48,321 bases of DNA from a virus. Numbering within the stretch: position 1 is the stretch's first letter; every line of letters begins with the position of its first letter. Location of the stretch: positions 1-48,321 of the IMG/VR virus record IMGVR_UViG_3300027881_000020, one strand, 5' to 3'. Of the stretch, positions 1 to 6,623 are shown one piece after another. Below the pieces are notes generated by a model. The model saw only the letters and a program-made list of their open reading frames with translations. It did no database searches and was not told where the DNA came from. The position numbers were made by a program, and so were the translations under genes.

Positions 1-2
1 GA

Positions 3-119
3 GAAGAAGTCATTAGGAGAACAGGATTACATACAGAGGAACAAATTAAGGATATGCCTGATGACATGCTTAAGGATTTTTCTAATGTGGCTATGAGCAT
101 TAAGAGAGGTGTGATATGA
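3..119 (+). CDS. Partial small protein, 3' end only
   Basis: The window opens inside this reading frame; the last 38 codons are visible and end in TGA. The visible part is charged (GLHTEEQIKDMPDDMLKDF) and has no motif I recognise. It overlaps the next start by four bases (ATGA-type coupling), typical of this tightly packed early region. Function unknown. Confidence 0.5.
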   Translation, partial: EEVIRRTGLHTEEQIKDMPDDMLKDFSNVAMSIKRGVI

Positions 120-199
120 ACTTAATGCAGAGGATTAGGGATAAGCTTGATAGGAGAAAAGGGTATTATGACCTTACTGAGAAGTATGAGCATGTTTAA
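116..199 (+). CDS. Tiny basic hypothetical protein (27 aa)
   Basis: The ATG overlaps the stop of the preceding gene, which suggests translational coupling. The product (MNLMQRIRDKLDRRKGYYDL...) is short, basic and probably helical. It ends just before a small hairpin. No function can be assigned; being real rests only on the coupling. Confidence 0.4.
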   Translation: MNLMQRIRDKLDRRKGYYDLTEKYEHV

Positions 200-210
200 G
201 GGAAGCCCTT
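198..210 (+). other. Intergenic mini-hairpin
   Basis: AAGGG-AAG-CCCTT directly after a stop codon. It is one of a set of short GC-stem hairpins that follow genes in this window. There is no T-run after it, so a role as terminator is uncertain. Confidence 0.4.
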
Positions 211-271
211 TATCCCTATTTAGGTATCTGATATTTACAATTTTAACAAGTGTATTGATAGGGAGGATAAT

Positions 272-373
272 ATGCTGTATATGACAGGTTCAGGAATAGA
301 GGTTCACCTGGTAAATGGTAAAGTAGTCAAACAGCCGAGTGAGCAATTATTCAGAGATGTAGAGAAGGTTTAG
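272..373 (+). CDS. Tiny hypothetical protein (33 aa)
   Basis: It starts six bases after a good GGGAGG ribosome binding site (261-266). The product is MLYMTGSGIEVHLVNGKVVKQ... and looks like one small beta hairpin. It is followed by an inverted repeat (GATTGGG...CCCAATC). No known family; the strong binding site supports it being translated. Confidence 0.5.
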   Translation: MLYMTGSGIEVHLVNGKVVKQPSEQLFRDVEKV

Positions 374-402
374 ATTGGGATTCGGGTGAAAGCGACCCAA
401 TC
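373..402 (+). terminator. Inverted repeat after a small gene
   Basis: GATTGGG at 373-379 pairs with CCCAATC at 396-402 around a 16-nt loop that begins at the stop codon. It could end transcription or stabilise an mRNA 3' end. No T-rich tract follows, so a true terminator is not proven. Confidence 0.4.
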
Positions 403-459
403 TTTAAGGTGATATGACTAAACAATGAGAGAATTAAAGCATAGGTAAGGTTGTTAGGT

Positions 460-579
460 ATGATGACCCTAATGCATAAGGTTGAATCTCATATTGAAGC
501 AACAAACCCGATAAGTCCTGAAGTGCATGTAAGGATTTGTGGTATTCTCTTATTGGGTCGATATGAATCACAAGATTAA
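460..579 (+). CDS. Doubtful small ORF (39 aa)
   Basis: An open frame from ATG-ATG to TAA that overlaps the start of the next gene by 17 bases. The product is MMTLMHKVESHIEATNPISPE.... There is only a poor ribosome binding site. It fills an otherwise empty gap after the hairpin, but composition alone does not prove it. Confidence 0.3.
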   Translation: MMTLMHKVESHIEATNPISPEVHVRICGILLLGRYESQD

Positions 580-733
580 GCATATCGTCGTATGTCGTAT
601 ATGTGGTGTTGAGAAGGTTAAGGGGCATGAGACTAAAGAGGATAAAGAAAGATGCTTAGATGCCTGGAGAGAGAAATATAAATTAGTGAAATATGAACAA
701 CAAAAATCCTTTTGGGAGATTAAAGAGGTTTAA
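563..733 (+). CDS. Small protein with a CxxC knuckle (56 aa)
   Basis: I prefer the ATG at 563 to the in-frame GTG at 539. The product contains VVCRICG near its start and a later lone Cys in a charged helical region. A single CxxC with other Cys/His is typical of small zinc-binding viral proteins, many of which occur in this region. Function unknown. Confidence 0.55.
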   Translation: MNHKIKHIVVCRICGVEKVKGHETKEDKERCLDAWREKYKLVKYEQQKSFWEIKEV

Positions 734-791
734 ACCCGAAACATATTCAGAGAGTGCGAAAGCTTAATATCTCTTTGAATGTGCGGGAATT

Positions 792-935
792 ATGAATTTA
801 ACAGAATATGAGTTAAAGGCAATAATGGCGTTCTTTATAGGTGTAGGCACAGCAATAGGCAGAGAAAAACACGACACTAATAAGGTGATAGATAGCCATT
901 ATGATTATGCTCTTAAACTTTGTGTGAAGGGATAA
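792..935 (+). CDS. Small single-pass membrane protein (47 aa)
   Basis: The product begins MNLTEYELKAIMAFF and has a hydrophobic Gly-rich stretch (IMAFFIGVGTAIG, about residues 11-23) followed by a charged tail. It could be a membrane-anchored peptide. It is separated by one base from the next gene, so the two are probably co-translated. No family recognised. Confidence 0.5.
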   Translation: MNLTEYELKAIMAFFIGVGTAIGREKHDTNKVIDSHYDYALKLCVKG

Positions 936-936
936 G

Positions 937-1077
937 ATGAATTGTGAATGTGGGGGTATGATGGTTTACCAAGATAAGGGAATACCCTTAAACCCCTCTC
1001 CTTTATGGTTATGTATTAGATGCGGGAAGATTAGACCCATTGAATGGGGTAAAATTAGAGGGAGGACGTTAAAATGA
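937..1077 (+). CDS. Zinc-ribbon miniprotein (46 aa)
   Basis: Two Cys pairs are visible: CEC near residue 3-5 and CIRCG near residue 26-30, separated by a short loop, the layout of a four-Cys zinc ribbon. Such proteins bind nucleic acid or protein partners. It overlaps the next gene by ATGA and has a GGGAGG site inside its 3' end serving that gene. Confidence 0.55.
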   Translation: MNCECGGMMVYQDKGIPLNPSPLWLCIRCGKIRPIEWGKIRGRTLK

Positions 1078-1187
1078 AAGTAGCAAGTATGATATATGTG
1101 GATAATTATAAGAAATCTATTGAAGTGATTTATACTGACGGAAGCAAAGGATTTTTTGGTTTTGACGTTTTAGATGTGAAAAAATAA
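1074..1187 (+). CDS. Tiny hypothetical protein (37 aa)
   Basis: Its start overlaps the preceding stop and it has a GGGAGG ribosome binding site. The product (MKVASMIYVDNYKKSIEV...) alternates hydrophobic and polar residues, suggesting a small beta sheet. No family recognised. Confidence 0.5.
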   Translation: MKVASMIYVDNYKKSIEVIYTDGSKGFFGFDVLDVKK

Positions 1188-1230
1188 TTATACTTACCTA
1201 AAGAGGTATTGACTAAAGGAAGTGAATTTT

Positions 1231-1476
1231 ATGTCTCACTTTTACGGAACTTTGAAGGGAAATAGAGGAGCAGCCACAAGATGCGGAAGCAAGGATTCAG
1301 GAATGGAAACTTATTGCGCTTCTTGGAATGGTGCAGTTAGATGCTATGTGTGGTATGATGAGATTAAAGGAAAAGACATGGTAAGAGTTGAACAAGTTTC
1401 ATGGCGAGGATATGGAGAATATAGGATTCTCTATGAAGGAGAAATGGGTAAACTCGGAAAATTACCAAAAGTTTAA
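1231..1476 (+). CDS. Conserved phage-type protein of the MSHFYG family (81 aa)
   Basis: The ATG at 1231 follows AAAGGAAGTGA, so I prefer it to the in-frame GTG at 1222. The sequence MSHFYGTLKGNRGAATRCG with SGMETYCASWNGAVRCY is, from memory, typical of a small uncharacterised protein found in many tailed phages. The role is unknown. Its presence in an archaeal-looking virus shows exchange with, or deep sharing among, tailed viruses. It ends in a GAAA-tetraloop hairpin. Confidence 0.75.
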   Translation: MSHFYGTLKGNRGAATRCGSKDSGMETYCASWNGAVRCYVWYDEIKGKDMVRVEQVSWRGYGEYRILYEGEMGKLGKLPKV

Positions 1477-1491
1477 GGGCGAAAGCCCTTA
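1474..1491 (+). other. GAAA-tetraloop hairpin
   Basis: TAAGGGC-GAAA-GCCCTTA: a seven-base-pair stem closed by a GNRA tetraloop and starting at the stop codon of the preceding gene. It separates the MSHFYG gene from the Ubl operon and could stabilise or end the upstream mRNA. Confidence 0.6.
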
Positions 1492-1527
1492 TTATATTAA
1501 GCAATTTAGAGGTTTAAAGGCGATTAG

Positions 1528-1863
1528 ATGAATAAAGAGAATTTGGACGAACATAACCAACAAGCAATTTTGGACGAATTATGCTTACCGAAAGGTATTG
1601 ATGAGGGAAAAGGTGAAGATATGACAGGTGCAAATTCAGGAAGTGACAAGCCCGTTATAGTGCATCTTGGTGTAATGGGTAATGGAGTCAAGAAACAGTG
1701 CGTTAAGGTTGGTTCGACGATTGAAGAGCTTTTAGAACAAGCCGAAGTCGAGCCAGATTCTTCTGCAACGATTAGACTTAATGGCACAGTGACAAATAGC
1801 AACGCAAAGATAAGCAGTGACAATTCAGTAGTGACAATTACTTCAGCAGTTAATGGGGGGTAA
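1528..1863 (+). CDS. Ubiquitin-like beta-grasp protein ending in Gly-Gly
   Basis: The 111-residue product has about 30 polar N-terminal residues, then a compact beta-grasp-like domain (PVIVHLGVMGNGVKKQ, a GSTIEELLEQA helix, a strand with IRLNG, last strand VVTITSAVNGG). It ends exactly at Gly110-Gly111, the mature tail that E1 enzymes adenylate in ubiquitin, ThiS and MoaD proteins. No processing is needed. E2-like, JAB and E1 genes follow at once. An internal ATG at 1621 with a GGTGA site five bases upstream would give an 80-residue version without the extension, closer to the usual domain size. It could instead be a sulfur carrier, but an E2-like neighbour argues for protein conjugation. Confidence 0.82.
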   Translation: MNKENLDEHNQQAILDELCLPKGIDEGKGEDMTGANSGSDKPVIVHLGVMGNGVKKQCVKVGSTIEELLEQAEVEPDSSATIRLNGTVTNSNAKISSDNSVVTITSAVNGG

Positions 1864-1870
1864 AACCCCC
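1855..1870 (+). other. G5/C5 hairpin at the Ubl stop codon
   Basis: GGGGG-TAAAA-CCCCC spans the Gly-Gly codons and the stop of the Ubl gene, followed by ATTTTATTTT. This resembles an intrinsic terminator or a translational attenuator between Ubl and E2. It could set Ubl at a higher level than the enzymes. Confidence 0.5.
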
Positions 1871-1891
1871 ATTTTATTTTAAGGAGATATT

Positions 1892-2863
1892 ATGGATTTA
1901 GAGATAGTTAATAATGAGGGAATGAGTGAAGAGGTATATGATTATTTGACTAACACGATTATAAACGTCAAGAATAAGGATTTTAAAGGGGTTGTTGTGA
2001 ACTCAAGCCCTATGCCTTACATAGAGGATTCTGGAACTATCGTTATATGCTTTGGTGATGTTCCAGATAGTGAAGGGTGGACTGAATTAACCATAGGACG
2101 TAAAAGAGAAATCGTGGCATATTTTAGGAATCCTTATGTTTTGATTAGAAGGGAATATCTTACCAGGAAGATAGATAAGCATGTGGAGAGTGTGATGAAA
2201 TCAATACTTTTAATTGTTTCTAAGATGAAGAGAGCAAAGCCTAAAATCAGTATTCGCAAAACAGCATCTGAAATCAAAGACCTTATATACAATTCAATGG
2301 ACAAAGAAATGGAAGCGAAGGAAGTTAAGATAGGAACATATAAGAGAGAAGTAAAGAATATGTCCGACAATCTACATGATTATACCAATGAAGTATGCTC
2401 TTTGGTCAAACAGAGAAATATGTTGAAGAAGAGCATAGCCAAAGCTAAAGCCAATGATAGAGGTGGATATACCAGTAAGGTTAAAGGCATAATGAATATA
2501 GAAGGTGTAAGGACAATTTGTGTTGTGGACGGACTAATAACAATAATCACAGAGCCATTAACCGCCATAGTCCAAGAAGGTGGTGATGTTGTGGGAAGGA
2601 TATATGTAGGTTCATTTAGAATAACATGGGGTGTAGGTCAAGGGATAAGAATAAGGAATCTGGAAAAAAGGTCAAGTTACAATTACGACCACCCACATAT
2701 TAGTGACGGTCAGCCATGTTGGGGTAATATGGACGAAATAGAGAAATTGGCAGCCAATATGGAGATAGAGGTTGCGGTGTCCATGATGATAAGTTACCTA
2801 AAATCAGTAAGCATGGGTGATGAGCATGAGGATTGGGAAGATTGGAGAGATAATTGGAGGTGA
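1892..2863 (+). CDS. E2-like (UBC-fold) conjugating protein with long N-terminal extension
   Basis: The 323-residue product starts after AAGGAGATATT. The C-terminal third carries HPHISDGQPCWGN, with His267, His269 and Cys276; HPH followed about seven residues later by Cys-Trp/Leu-Gly is the active-site signature I know from prokaryotic E2-like proteins of Ubl operons. Residues about 100-190 are Lys/Glu-rich and probably coiled coil. The first 100 residues are globular and unknown. The predicted role is to take the Ubl from E1 onto Cys276 and pass it to a target. The gene lies between Ubl and JAB; the JAB ribosome binding site lies over its stop. Confidence 0.75.
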   Translation: MDLEIVNNEGMSEEVYDYLTNTIINVKNKDFKGVVVNSSPMPYIEDSGTIVICFGDVPDSEGWTELTIGRKREIVAYFRNPYVLIRREYLTRKIDKHVESVMKSILLIVSKMKRAKPKISIRKTASEIKDLIYNSMDKEMEAKEVKIGTYKREVKNMSDNLHDYTNEVCSLVKQRNMLKKSIAKAKANDRGGYTSKVKGIMNIEGVRTICVVDGLITIITEPLTAIVQEGGDVVGRIYVGSFRITWGVGQGIRIRNLEKRSSYNYDHPHISDGQPCWGNMDEIEKLAANMEIEVAVSMMISYLKSVSMGDEHEDWEDWRDNWR

Positions 2864-2867
2864 GATA

Positions 2868-3536
2868 ATGGAGATAACATTACCAGGCAACGATATTCAG
2901 CATGAAGTGATAATAACCAAAGATGTCTATGATAAAATATTAGCCATATCAGAAGTCATGGGTGACAATGAAGCAGGTGGATTATTGATTTGCGACGAAA
3001 CAATAAATGGAACAATAATTGTTGAAGACATAATAATACCCAAGCAAATTGCGTCAGGTGGTGATGTCACAATAACTGCTGAAGATGTAGCCAAGACGTT
3101 AGAGGGATTCATAACAACGAATCCAGAAATGTGGGAAAAATGCAGAGGTTGGTGGCATAGTCATGGTGGAATGGAAGCCTTCTGGTCGATAACAGATACA
3201 GATAACATTAAAAATTTGATGAAGATGTTTACACCTGTCTTATCAATAGTGACAAATTCAGTTGGACAGATGATTGTAAGGATTGACGGCAACACAAAAG
3301 ACGGAAAGCAATTTACAATAGACGGATTAATTCCAACCATAGACAATGCGCTATCAGAAGCGAAGAAATGGGCAGCCGAACAAAGCAAGAATGTGGAAAT
3401 ATCACAGATTTGGAAGAAATCGAAATGGTGGAATACAAAGAAAACGATAAGCAATATCCAGGCAGATGAAGATAGGATAGCAGATGAAGGCGAGGGATTT
3501 TATAAAGATAGTTTCGGGATATACTATGGATACTAA
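2868..3536 (+). CDS. JAB/JAMM metalloprotease (Ubl deconjugase)
   Basis: The ATG at 2868 follows GGAGGTGA, so I prefer it over upstream in-frame starts. The 222-residue protein has the whole JAMM set: Glu35 (NEAGGLL), then His97-Ser-His99, seven residues, Ser107 and Asp110 (HSHGGMEAFWSITD). These bind the zinc and the catalytic water in MPN+ isopeptidases. The tail after residue 165 is basic and Trp-rich and not part of the domain. In a Ubl-E2-E1 operon its likely job is removing Ubl from targets; the Ubl already ends in Gly-Gly, so maturation is not needed. Confidence 0.88.
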   Translation: MEITLPGNDIQHEVIITKDVYDKILAISEVMGDNEAGGLLICDETINGTIIVEDIIIPKQIASGGDVTITAEDVAKTLEGFITTNPEMWEKCRGWWHSHGGMEAFWSITDTDNIKNLMKMFTPVLSIVTNSVGQMIVRIDGNTKDGKQFTIDGLIPTIDNALSEAKKWAAEQSKNVEISQIWKKSKWWNTKKTISNIQADEDRIADEGEGFYKDSFGIYYGY

Positions 3537-4206
3537 GGTGGACTATTGGAGACAGTTAGGGATAATAAACCCCGCCGACCACCAAAAAGAAAGCATAGCT
3601 ATAATTGGTGCGGGTTCTATTGGTTCAGCGACAGCCCTTTGTCTTGCAAAGGTGGGGTTTAAAAGGATAACAGTGTGGGATTCAGATAAGATAGAAAAGC
3701 ACAATCTCCCTAATCAATTATATCCATTAGATAGTGTCGGACAATTAAAGGTGGAAGCGTTAGCTGATATGGTTGCATATATGACTGGCACTAGTATAAC
3801 CATTATGCCATTTATGTTTGAAGAAAAGTATGTATGGACTGAAACGATAGTTATAGCTGCAACTGACAGCATGGAGAGCCGTAAGATGATATGGAAGACG
3901 GTTAAATTCAAGCCCAATATCAAGCTATACATAGATGCACGAATGGGTGGGCAGCTAATGAGGGTATTCACAGTCAACCCTATGTCAGCTAATGAGTGTA
4001 AGAGGTATGAAGAATCTCTATATACAGATGAGCAATCAATAGATGAACCATGCAGCGAGAAGAGCATAGCATATAACATATTTGGCATAGCTTCAATCAT
4101 TACGAATCAGGTTAAGAAGAGATTGAAAGAAGAGCATCTATATAATGAGATAGACTTCGATTATGTAACCATGATGATAGAGACAGAGGATTGGAATAAA
4201 GATTAA
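3526..4206 (+). CDS. E1-like ThiF/MoeB-family Ubl-activating enzyme
   Basis: The 226-residue form from ATG 3526 begins just before the family's usual YxRQxGI start; an ATG at 3484 would add 14 residues. It shows the ATP-binding GAGSIG (28-33), the DSDKIEKHNLPNQ segment (52-64), Lys75 and the catalytic Asp114 (ATDSMESRK). Candidate thioester cysteines are Cys158 and Cys176 (EPCSEKS). It is single-domain, like ThiF/MoeB, and lacks the CxxC zinc pairs. Its job is to adenylate the Ubl C-terminal glycine with ATP. It overlaps JAB by 11 bases and closes the operon. Confidence 0.88.
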   Translation: MDTKVDYWRQLGIINPADHQKESIAIIGAGSIGSATALCLAKVGFKRITVWDSDKIEKHNLPNQLYPLDSVGQLKVEALADMVAYMTGTSITIMPFMFEEKYVWTETIVIAATDSMESRKMIWKTVKFKPNIKLYIDARMGGQLMRVFTVNPMSANECKRYEESLYTDEQSIDEPCSEKSIAYNIFGIASIITNQVKKRLKEEHLYNEIDFDYVTMMIETEDWNKD

Positions 4207-4207
4207 T

Positions 4208-4222
4208 CCTTTTAAATACTTA
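4208..4222 (+). promoter_or_regulatory. Candidate archaeal TATA box
   Basis: CCTTTTAAATACTTA directly after the E1 stop codon fits a BRE/TATA element, about 30 bases before the GTG start of the next gene. The transcript would have a very short leader containing GAGGTGAGA. Confidence 0.5.
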
Positions 4223-4246
4223 TGTTAAATATTTAGAGGTGAGAAT

Positions 4247-4420
4247 GTGATAAAATTAGTCTTAGGAAGGACGATTAAGGACAATGGTGGCTCATATAGG
4301 AAGTATGAGGTCGAGGTAACTAAAGAGATTGAACCAACTAGAGCCAATTTAAGCCGTCAATTTGCTATTTTAAGGCGTGAATTAGATAAGCAAGTAGAGA
4401 TAGACGAGAAGGTGGATTAG
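4247..4420 (+). CDS. Small charged hypothetical protein (57 aa)
   Basis: A GTG start lies after TTTAGAGGTGAGAAT, a good ribosome binding site. The product begins VIKLVLGRTIKDNGGSYRKY and ends in a charged helix. It abuts the next gene without a gap, so the two are likely one transcript from the TATA-like box at 4208. No family recognised. Confidence 0.5.
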   Translation: MIKLVLGRTIKDNGGSYRKYEVEVTKEIEPTRANLSRQFAILRRELDKQVEIDEKVD

Positions 4421-4552
4421 ATGCAATACTTTGTAACCTTAACCAAATCTGTATTTGTTAGAGCAAAAAACGAATTAAAGGCGAGAGACAAAGCAATAGA
4501 TTTATTTGACGCTAATATGTGTGAATCCACCATGGAAGTTGAGGAGGATTAA
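4421..4552 (+). CDS. Small hypothetical protein (43 aa)
   Basis: It starts immediately after the preceding stop. The product MQYFVTLTKSVFVRAKNELK... looks like a beta strand pair followed by a helix, with an acidic end. Its 3' end carries GAGGAGGA for the next gene. Function unknown. Confidence 0.5.
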   Translation: MQYFVTLTKSVFVRAKNELKARDKAIDLFDANMCESTMEVEED

Positions 4553-4735
4553 ATGAGCTATTCAATAGACATAGTACAGAGAATTAGAGCCATAATTGAA
4601 AAGAAGCACAAAATCAAATTAGATGAAGAGACAATAGAAGCTATGGAAGAGATAATAGACATAGTTTTCGAGGACATGGAAATGAAGGCAGATATGGCTA
4701 TGCGTTATCCTGAAACAGATATATTAAACCTTTAA
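4553..4735 (+). CDS. Small acidic helical protein (60 aa)
   Basis: A strong GAGGAGGA site sits just upstream and the start abuts the previous stop. The product is almost entirely predicted helix, with many Ile/Glu/Met residues (IRAIIEKKHKIKLDEETIEA). It may be a small protein-protein interaction module. No family recognised. Confidence 0.6.
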   Translation: MSYSIDIVQRIRAIIEKKHKIKLDEETIEAMEEIIDIVFEDMEMKADMAMRYPETDILNL

Positions 4736-4751
4736 GGCGAAAGGACGGTTC

Positions 4752-4886
4752 ATGCTAAGTTTTCTCATGGCAAACGCTATGGCAAAGTCTCTGGCGCAAG
4801 GGGAAAGCTATGAGTTTTGTAGGCATGTGGGGTGTAGATTTTCACTCGTTCGTTCCCGTCGATTTAGAGGTTTAAGGAATCCTTAA
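4752..4886 (+). CDS. Doubtful small ORF (44 aa)
   Basis: An open frame from ATG 4752 to the TAA just before the next gene, in a stretch that otherwise holds only a CCTTT/AAAGG hairpin. The product has two Cys (EFCRHVGCRF) and a basic end. Base composition is richer in G and C than the neighbours, and no good ribosome binding site is seen. It could equally be an untranslated leader. Confidence 0.25.
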   Translation: MLSFLMANAMAKSLAQGESYEFCRHVGCRFSLVRSRRFRGLRNP

Positions 4887-5306
4887 ATGAAGTGTATAAT
4901 GAGAGTATATGGTCTTACAGATAAAAAGGTATCTGGACTATTGTTTAAAGTCGAGAATGACGATAGAAAAGTAGACATATCTTTCAAATTCGACCCAAGC
5001 GTTTATAATGACTTATTAAAGGGAATCCAAAGAAATATGTTAGTTGAAGTCCAAGAGGGTGTTATCGTTTCAGCGAATGTCATAGATGACAAGATAAACC
5101 CGAACTTTGTGGCTCTATTGAACCCTATGCAGATAATAGAAATCATATTAAAAAGTAAAAAGGTAAAAAAGAAACAAACTTTTTACAAGAAATATTGTGA
5201 ATTAGCTAAATGTTGTCAAAAGACAGCACAAACACACTTACAGAGAGCAATTAGCGACGGTGTAGTTATAGAAGAGGACTATTATACTATCAAATTAAGG
5301 GGGTAA
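4887..5306 (+). CDS. Possible winged-helix DNA-binding protein (139 aa)
   Basis: The first 90 residues look like a beta-rich domain (RVYGLTDKKVSGLLFKVEND). The last 50 form a basic helical segment (KKKQTFYKKYCELAKCC, then QKTAQTHLQRAISDGVV) that reads like a helix-turn-helix with a closing hairpin. It may regulate early transcription. The HTH assignment is mine from the pattern only. Two bases separate it from the next gene. Confidence 0.5.
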   Translation: MKCIMRVYGLTDKKVSGLLFKVENDDRKVDISFKFDPSVYNDLLKGIQRNMLVEVQEGVIVSANVIDDKINPNFVALLNPMQIIEIILKSKKVKKKQTFYKKYCELAKCCQKTAQTHLQRAISDGVVIEEDYYTIKLRG

Positions 5307-5308
5307 TT

Positions 5309-5722
5309 ATGAAATTTAAGATAGGAGATAGAGTTAAGATAGCAAGTGATTTAGAAGAGGATAAATTCGATGTCGTTGAGGGCATGTTAAAACTCGCAGG
5401 TAAGACAGCAATAGTAACAAAAATAACAGGAGAAGAAGGTTACTATCTGGACATAGATAAAGGGCGATGGTATTGGAACGAGGAAATACTTAGCAGACCG
5501 AATGGAAGACCACGAAAGGAAGTGCCAACAGAGTATTTTGTTGTTGTAGATGACGATATGGAAGAGATAGCTTCAAACACTGTGTTTCTAACTGAAGAAT
5601 CAGCAATAGAACAAGCAAAGGTGATATTAGAGAACAACAATGAAGACCCAATAGTATGCAAGTTAATCCAAGTGAAGAAAGTGTTTAACAAGCAAGTAGT
5701 TGAGAAGATAAAGGGAGAGTAA
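5309..5722 (+). CDS. Small protein with KOW/SH3-like N-terminal domain (137 aa)
   Basis: The product begins MKFKIGDRVKIASDLEED and continues to LAGKTAIVTKITG and GYYLDIDKGRWYWNEE, the pattern of an SH3/KOW-like barrel common in phage proteins. A linker rich in Pro/Arg (RPNGRPRKEVP) leads to a second alpha/beta part (EYFVVVDDDMEEIAS). It has a GGGGG-type ribosome binding site and ends in a terminator-like hairpin. Role unknown. Confidence 0.6.
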   Translation: MKFKIGDRVKIASDLEEDKFDVVEGMLKLAGKTAIVTKITGEEGYYLDIDKGRWYWNEEILSRPNGRPRKEVPTEYFVVVDDDMEEIASNTVFLTEESAIEQAKVILENNNEDPIVCKLIQVKKVFNKQVVEKIKGE

Positions 5723-5730
5723 AATCTCCC
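5713..5730 (+). terminator. Terminator-like hairpin
   Basis: GGGAGA-GTAAAA-TCTCCC at the stop codon of the preceding gene, followed by CTTTATATTT. A stem plus a T-rich tail makes it the best terminator-like site in the early region. Confidence 0.5.
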
Positions 5731-5755
5731 CTTTATATTTATGGGGGTGCAAGAC

Positions 5756-5950
5756 ATGACAGATATGAACACATGCGATAAATGCGGGATAAGGGAATGT
5801 ACCCATGCTTTAGTTTGGATTGATGCAGAGGATTTTGAACCATTAAAGCGTGATAAATTCAAAGATAATAAATATAGGAAGGCATTAAAAAAAGGATATT
5901 CTGCATTATGTGAGAAATGTTACCAAGAGGAATGTTGTTATGAAGCCTAA
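5756..5950 (+). CDS. Zinc-ribbon protein (64 aa)
   Basis: Two CxxC pairs (CDKCG near the start, CEKC near the end) suggest one bound zinc; extra Cys and His (ECTH, ECCYEA) are present. I chose ATG 5756, seven bases after GGGGGTG; an in-frame ATG lies at 5741. The middle is rich in Lys. It overlaps the next zinc protein by 11 bases. Probable nucleic-acid or protein-binding miniprotein. Confidence 0.6.
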   Translation: MTDMNTCDKCGIRECTHALVWIDAEDFEPLKRDKFKDNKYRKALKKGYSALCEKCYQEECCYEA

Positions 5951-6056
5951 AGGGTGTATATGTGGAGCAAGAAGCTATTGGAAGATTGGACTTAAGCCTA
6001 ATGATGATAAGATATATTGCAGATGTGATAACTGTGGGGAGGAATGGACAGTATGA
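5940..6056 (+). CDS. Zinc-ribbon miniprotein (38 aa)
   Basis: The product has CICG near the start and CRCDNCG near the end: four to five cysteines in a ribbon layout with WT at the C-terminus (EEWTV). It overlaps genes on both sides, and a GGGGAGGA site for the next gene lies near its 3' end. Confidence 0.55.
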   Translation: MKPKGCICGARSYWKIGLKPNDDKIYCRCDNCGEEWTV

Positions 6057-6355
6057 GACTTAGATATGACCAAACAAGGGTATTATCAACAGATAAGGTT
6101 AGAAGAAATGATTTAATTGCAGATGCTTTTGATGACGGTGCAACAGTCGAGGAATTATCTGTATATTTTGGACTTAAAGTGTATGAGATAAGGAAGATAG
6201 TAGGTTTAAGGAGAAATGCAGTCCTTAAGACATGCCCTATATTAGCGATATTAAAGGAAGAACACAAATATAAGCCTGGACTTAGATGTGGATTCAAGGA
6301 CGATTGTGATAACAAATTCAAAGGGAGATACAAATTCTGTGGGGTAAAGAAATGA
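6053..6355 (+). CDS. HTH protein with C-terminal Cys cluster (100 aa)
   Basis: The ATG at 6053 lies nine bases after GGGGAGGA and overlaps the previous stop. Residues about 18-54 (DLIADAFDDGATVEELSVYF then GLKVYEIRKIVGL) look like a helix-turn-helix. The tail carries CGFKDDC...FCG, possibly a zinc site. It is a candidate early regulator that binds DNA, in a run of similar small genes. Confidence 0.6.
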   Translation: MRLRYDQTRVLSTDKVRRNDLIADAFDDGATVEELSVYFGLKVYEIRKIVGLRRNAVLKTCPILAILKEEHKYKPGLRCGFKDDCDNKFKGRYKFCGVKK

Positions 6356-6537
6356 TTAAAGTAATAATAATGTTAATAATAATTTTAATGGTTAGTGGTT
6401 GTGTTAATCATTCTTTAGTATGTAAAAATGATGGATTCAACACATGGAAAGAGTTTGATTTATATTTCAGTGAAAAGTATGATTTAAGTCAACCAAAAAG
6501 ATTCGTAATATATAGATGGAGATGGGAAAATGTGTAA
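6352..6537 (+). CDS. Small predicted lipoprotein (61 aa)
   Basis: It has a very hydrophobic N-terminus (IKVIIMLIIILMVSGC) with a lipobox-like VSGC at residues 14-17, then about 44 exported residues. It would be anchored outside the membrane by a lipid on Cys17. Its start overlaps the previous stop. It may alter the host surface, for example superinfection exclusion, which is speculation. Confidence 0.6.
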   Translation: MIKVIIMLIIILMVSGCVNHSLVCKNDGFNTWKEFDLYFSEKYDLSQPKRFVIYRWRWENV

Positions 6538-6622
6538 TATGAGATTTTGTTGGGACTGTGGAGATTGTTTTGTTGATTATGAAGAATGGAAAGAACATAG
6601 AAAACTACATGGAGGTGGATAG
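6530..6622 (+). CDS. C2H2-like zinc-finger miniprotein (30 aa)
   Basis: The whole protein is one finger: CWDCGDCF, about ten residues, then EHRKLH. The Cys-x2-Cys and His-x3-4-His spacing fits a classical C2H2 finger. It overlaps the lipoprotein gene by eight bases, and its Gly codons carry the GGAGGTGG site of the next gene. Confidence 0.5.
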   Translation: MCNMRFCWDCGDCFVDYEEWKEHRKLHGGG

Positions 6623-6623
6623 A

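Noticed and set aside
4807-4872. 21-codon frame (MSFVGMWGVD...) in the 4736-4886 gap
   Set aside because: Too short, without a ribosome binding site, and overlapping a slightly better 44-residue frame that is itself doubtful.
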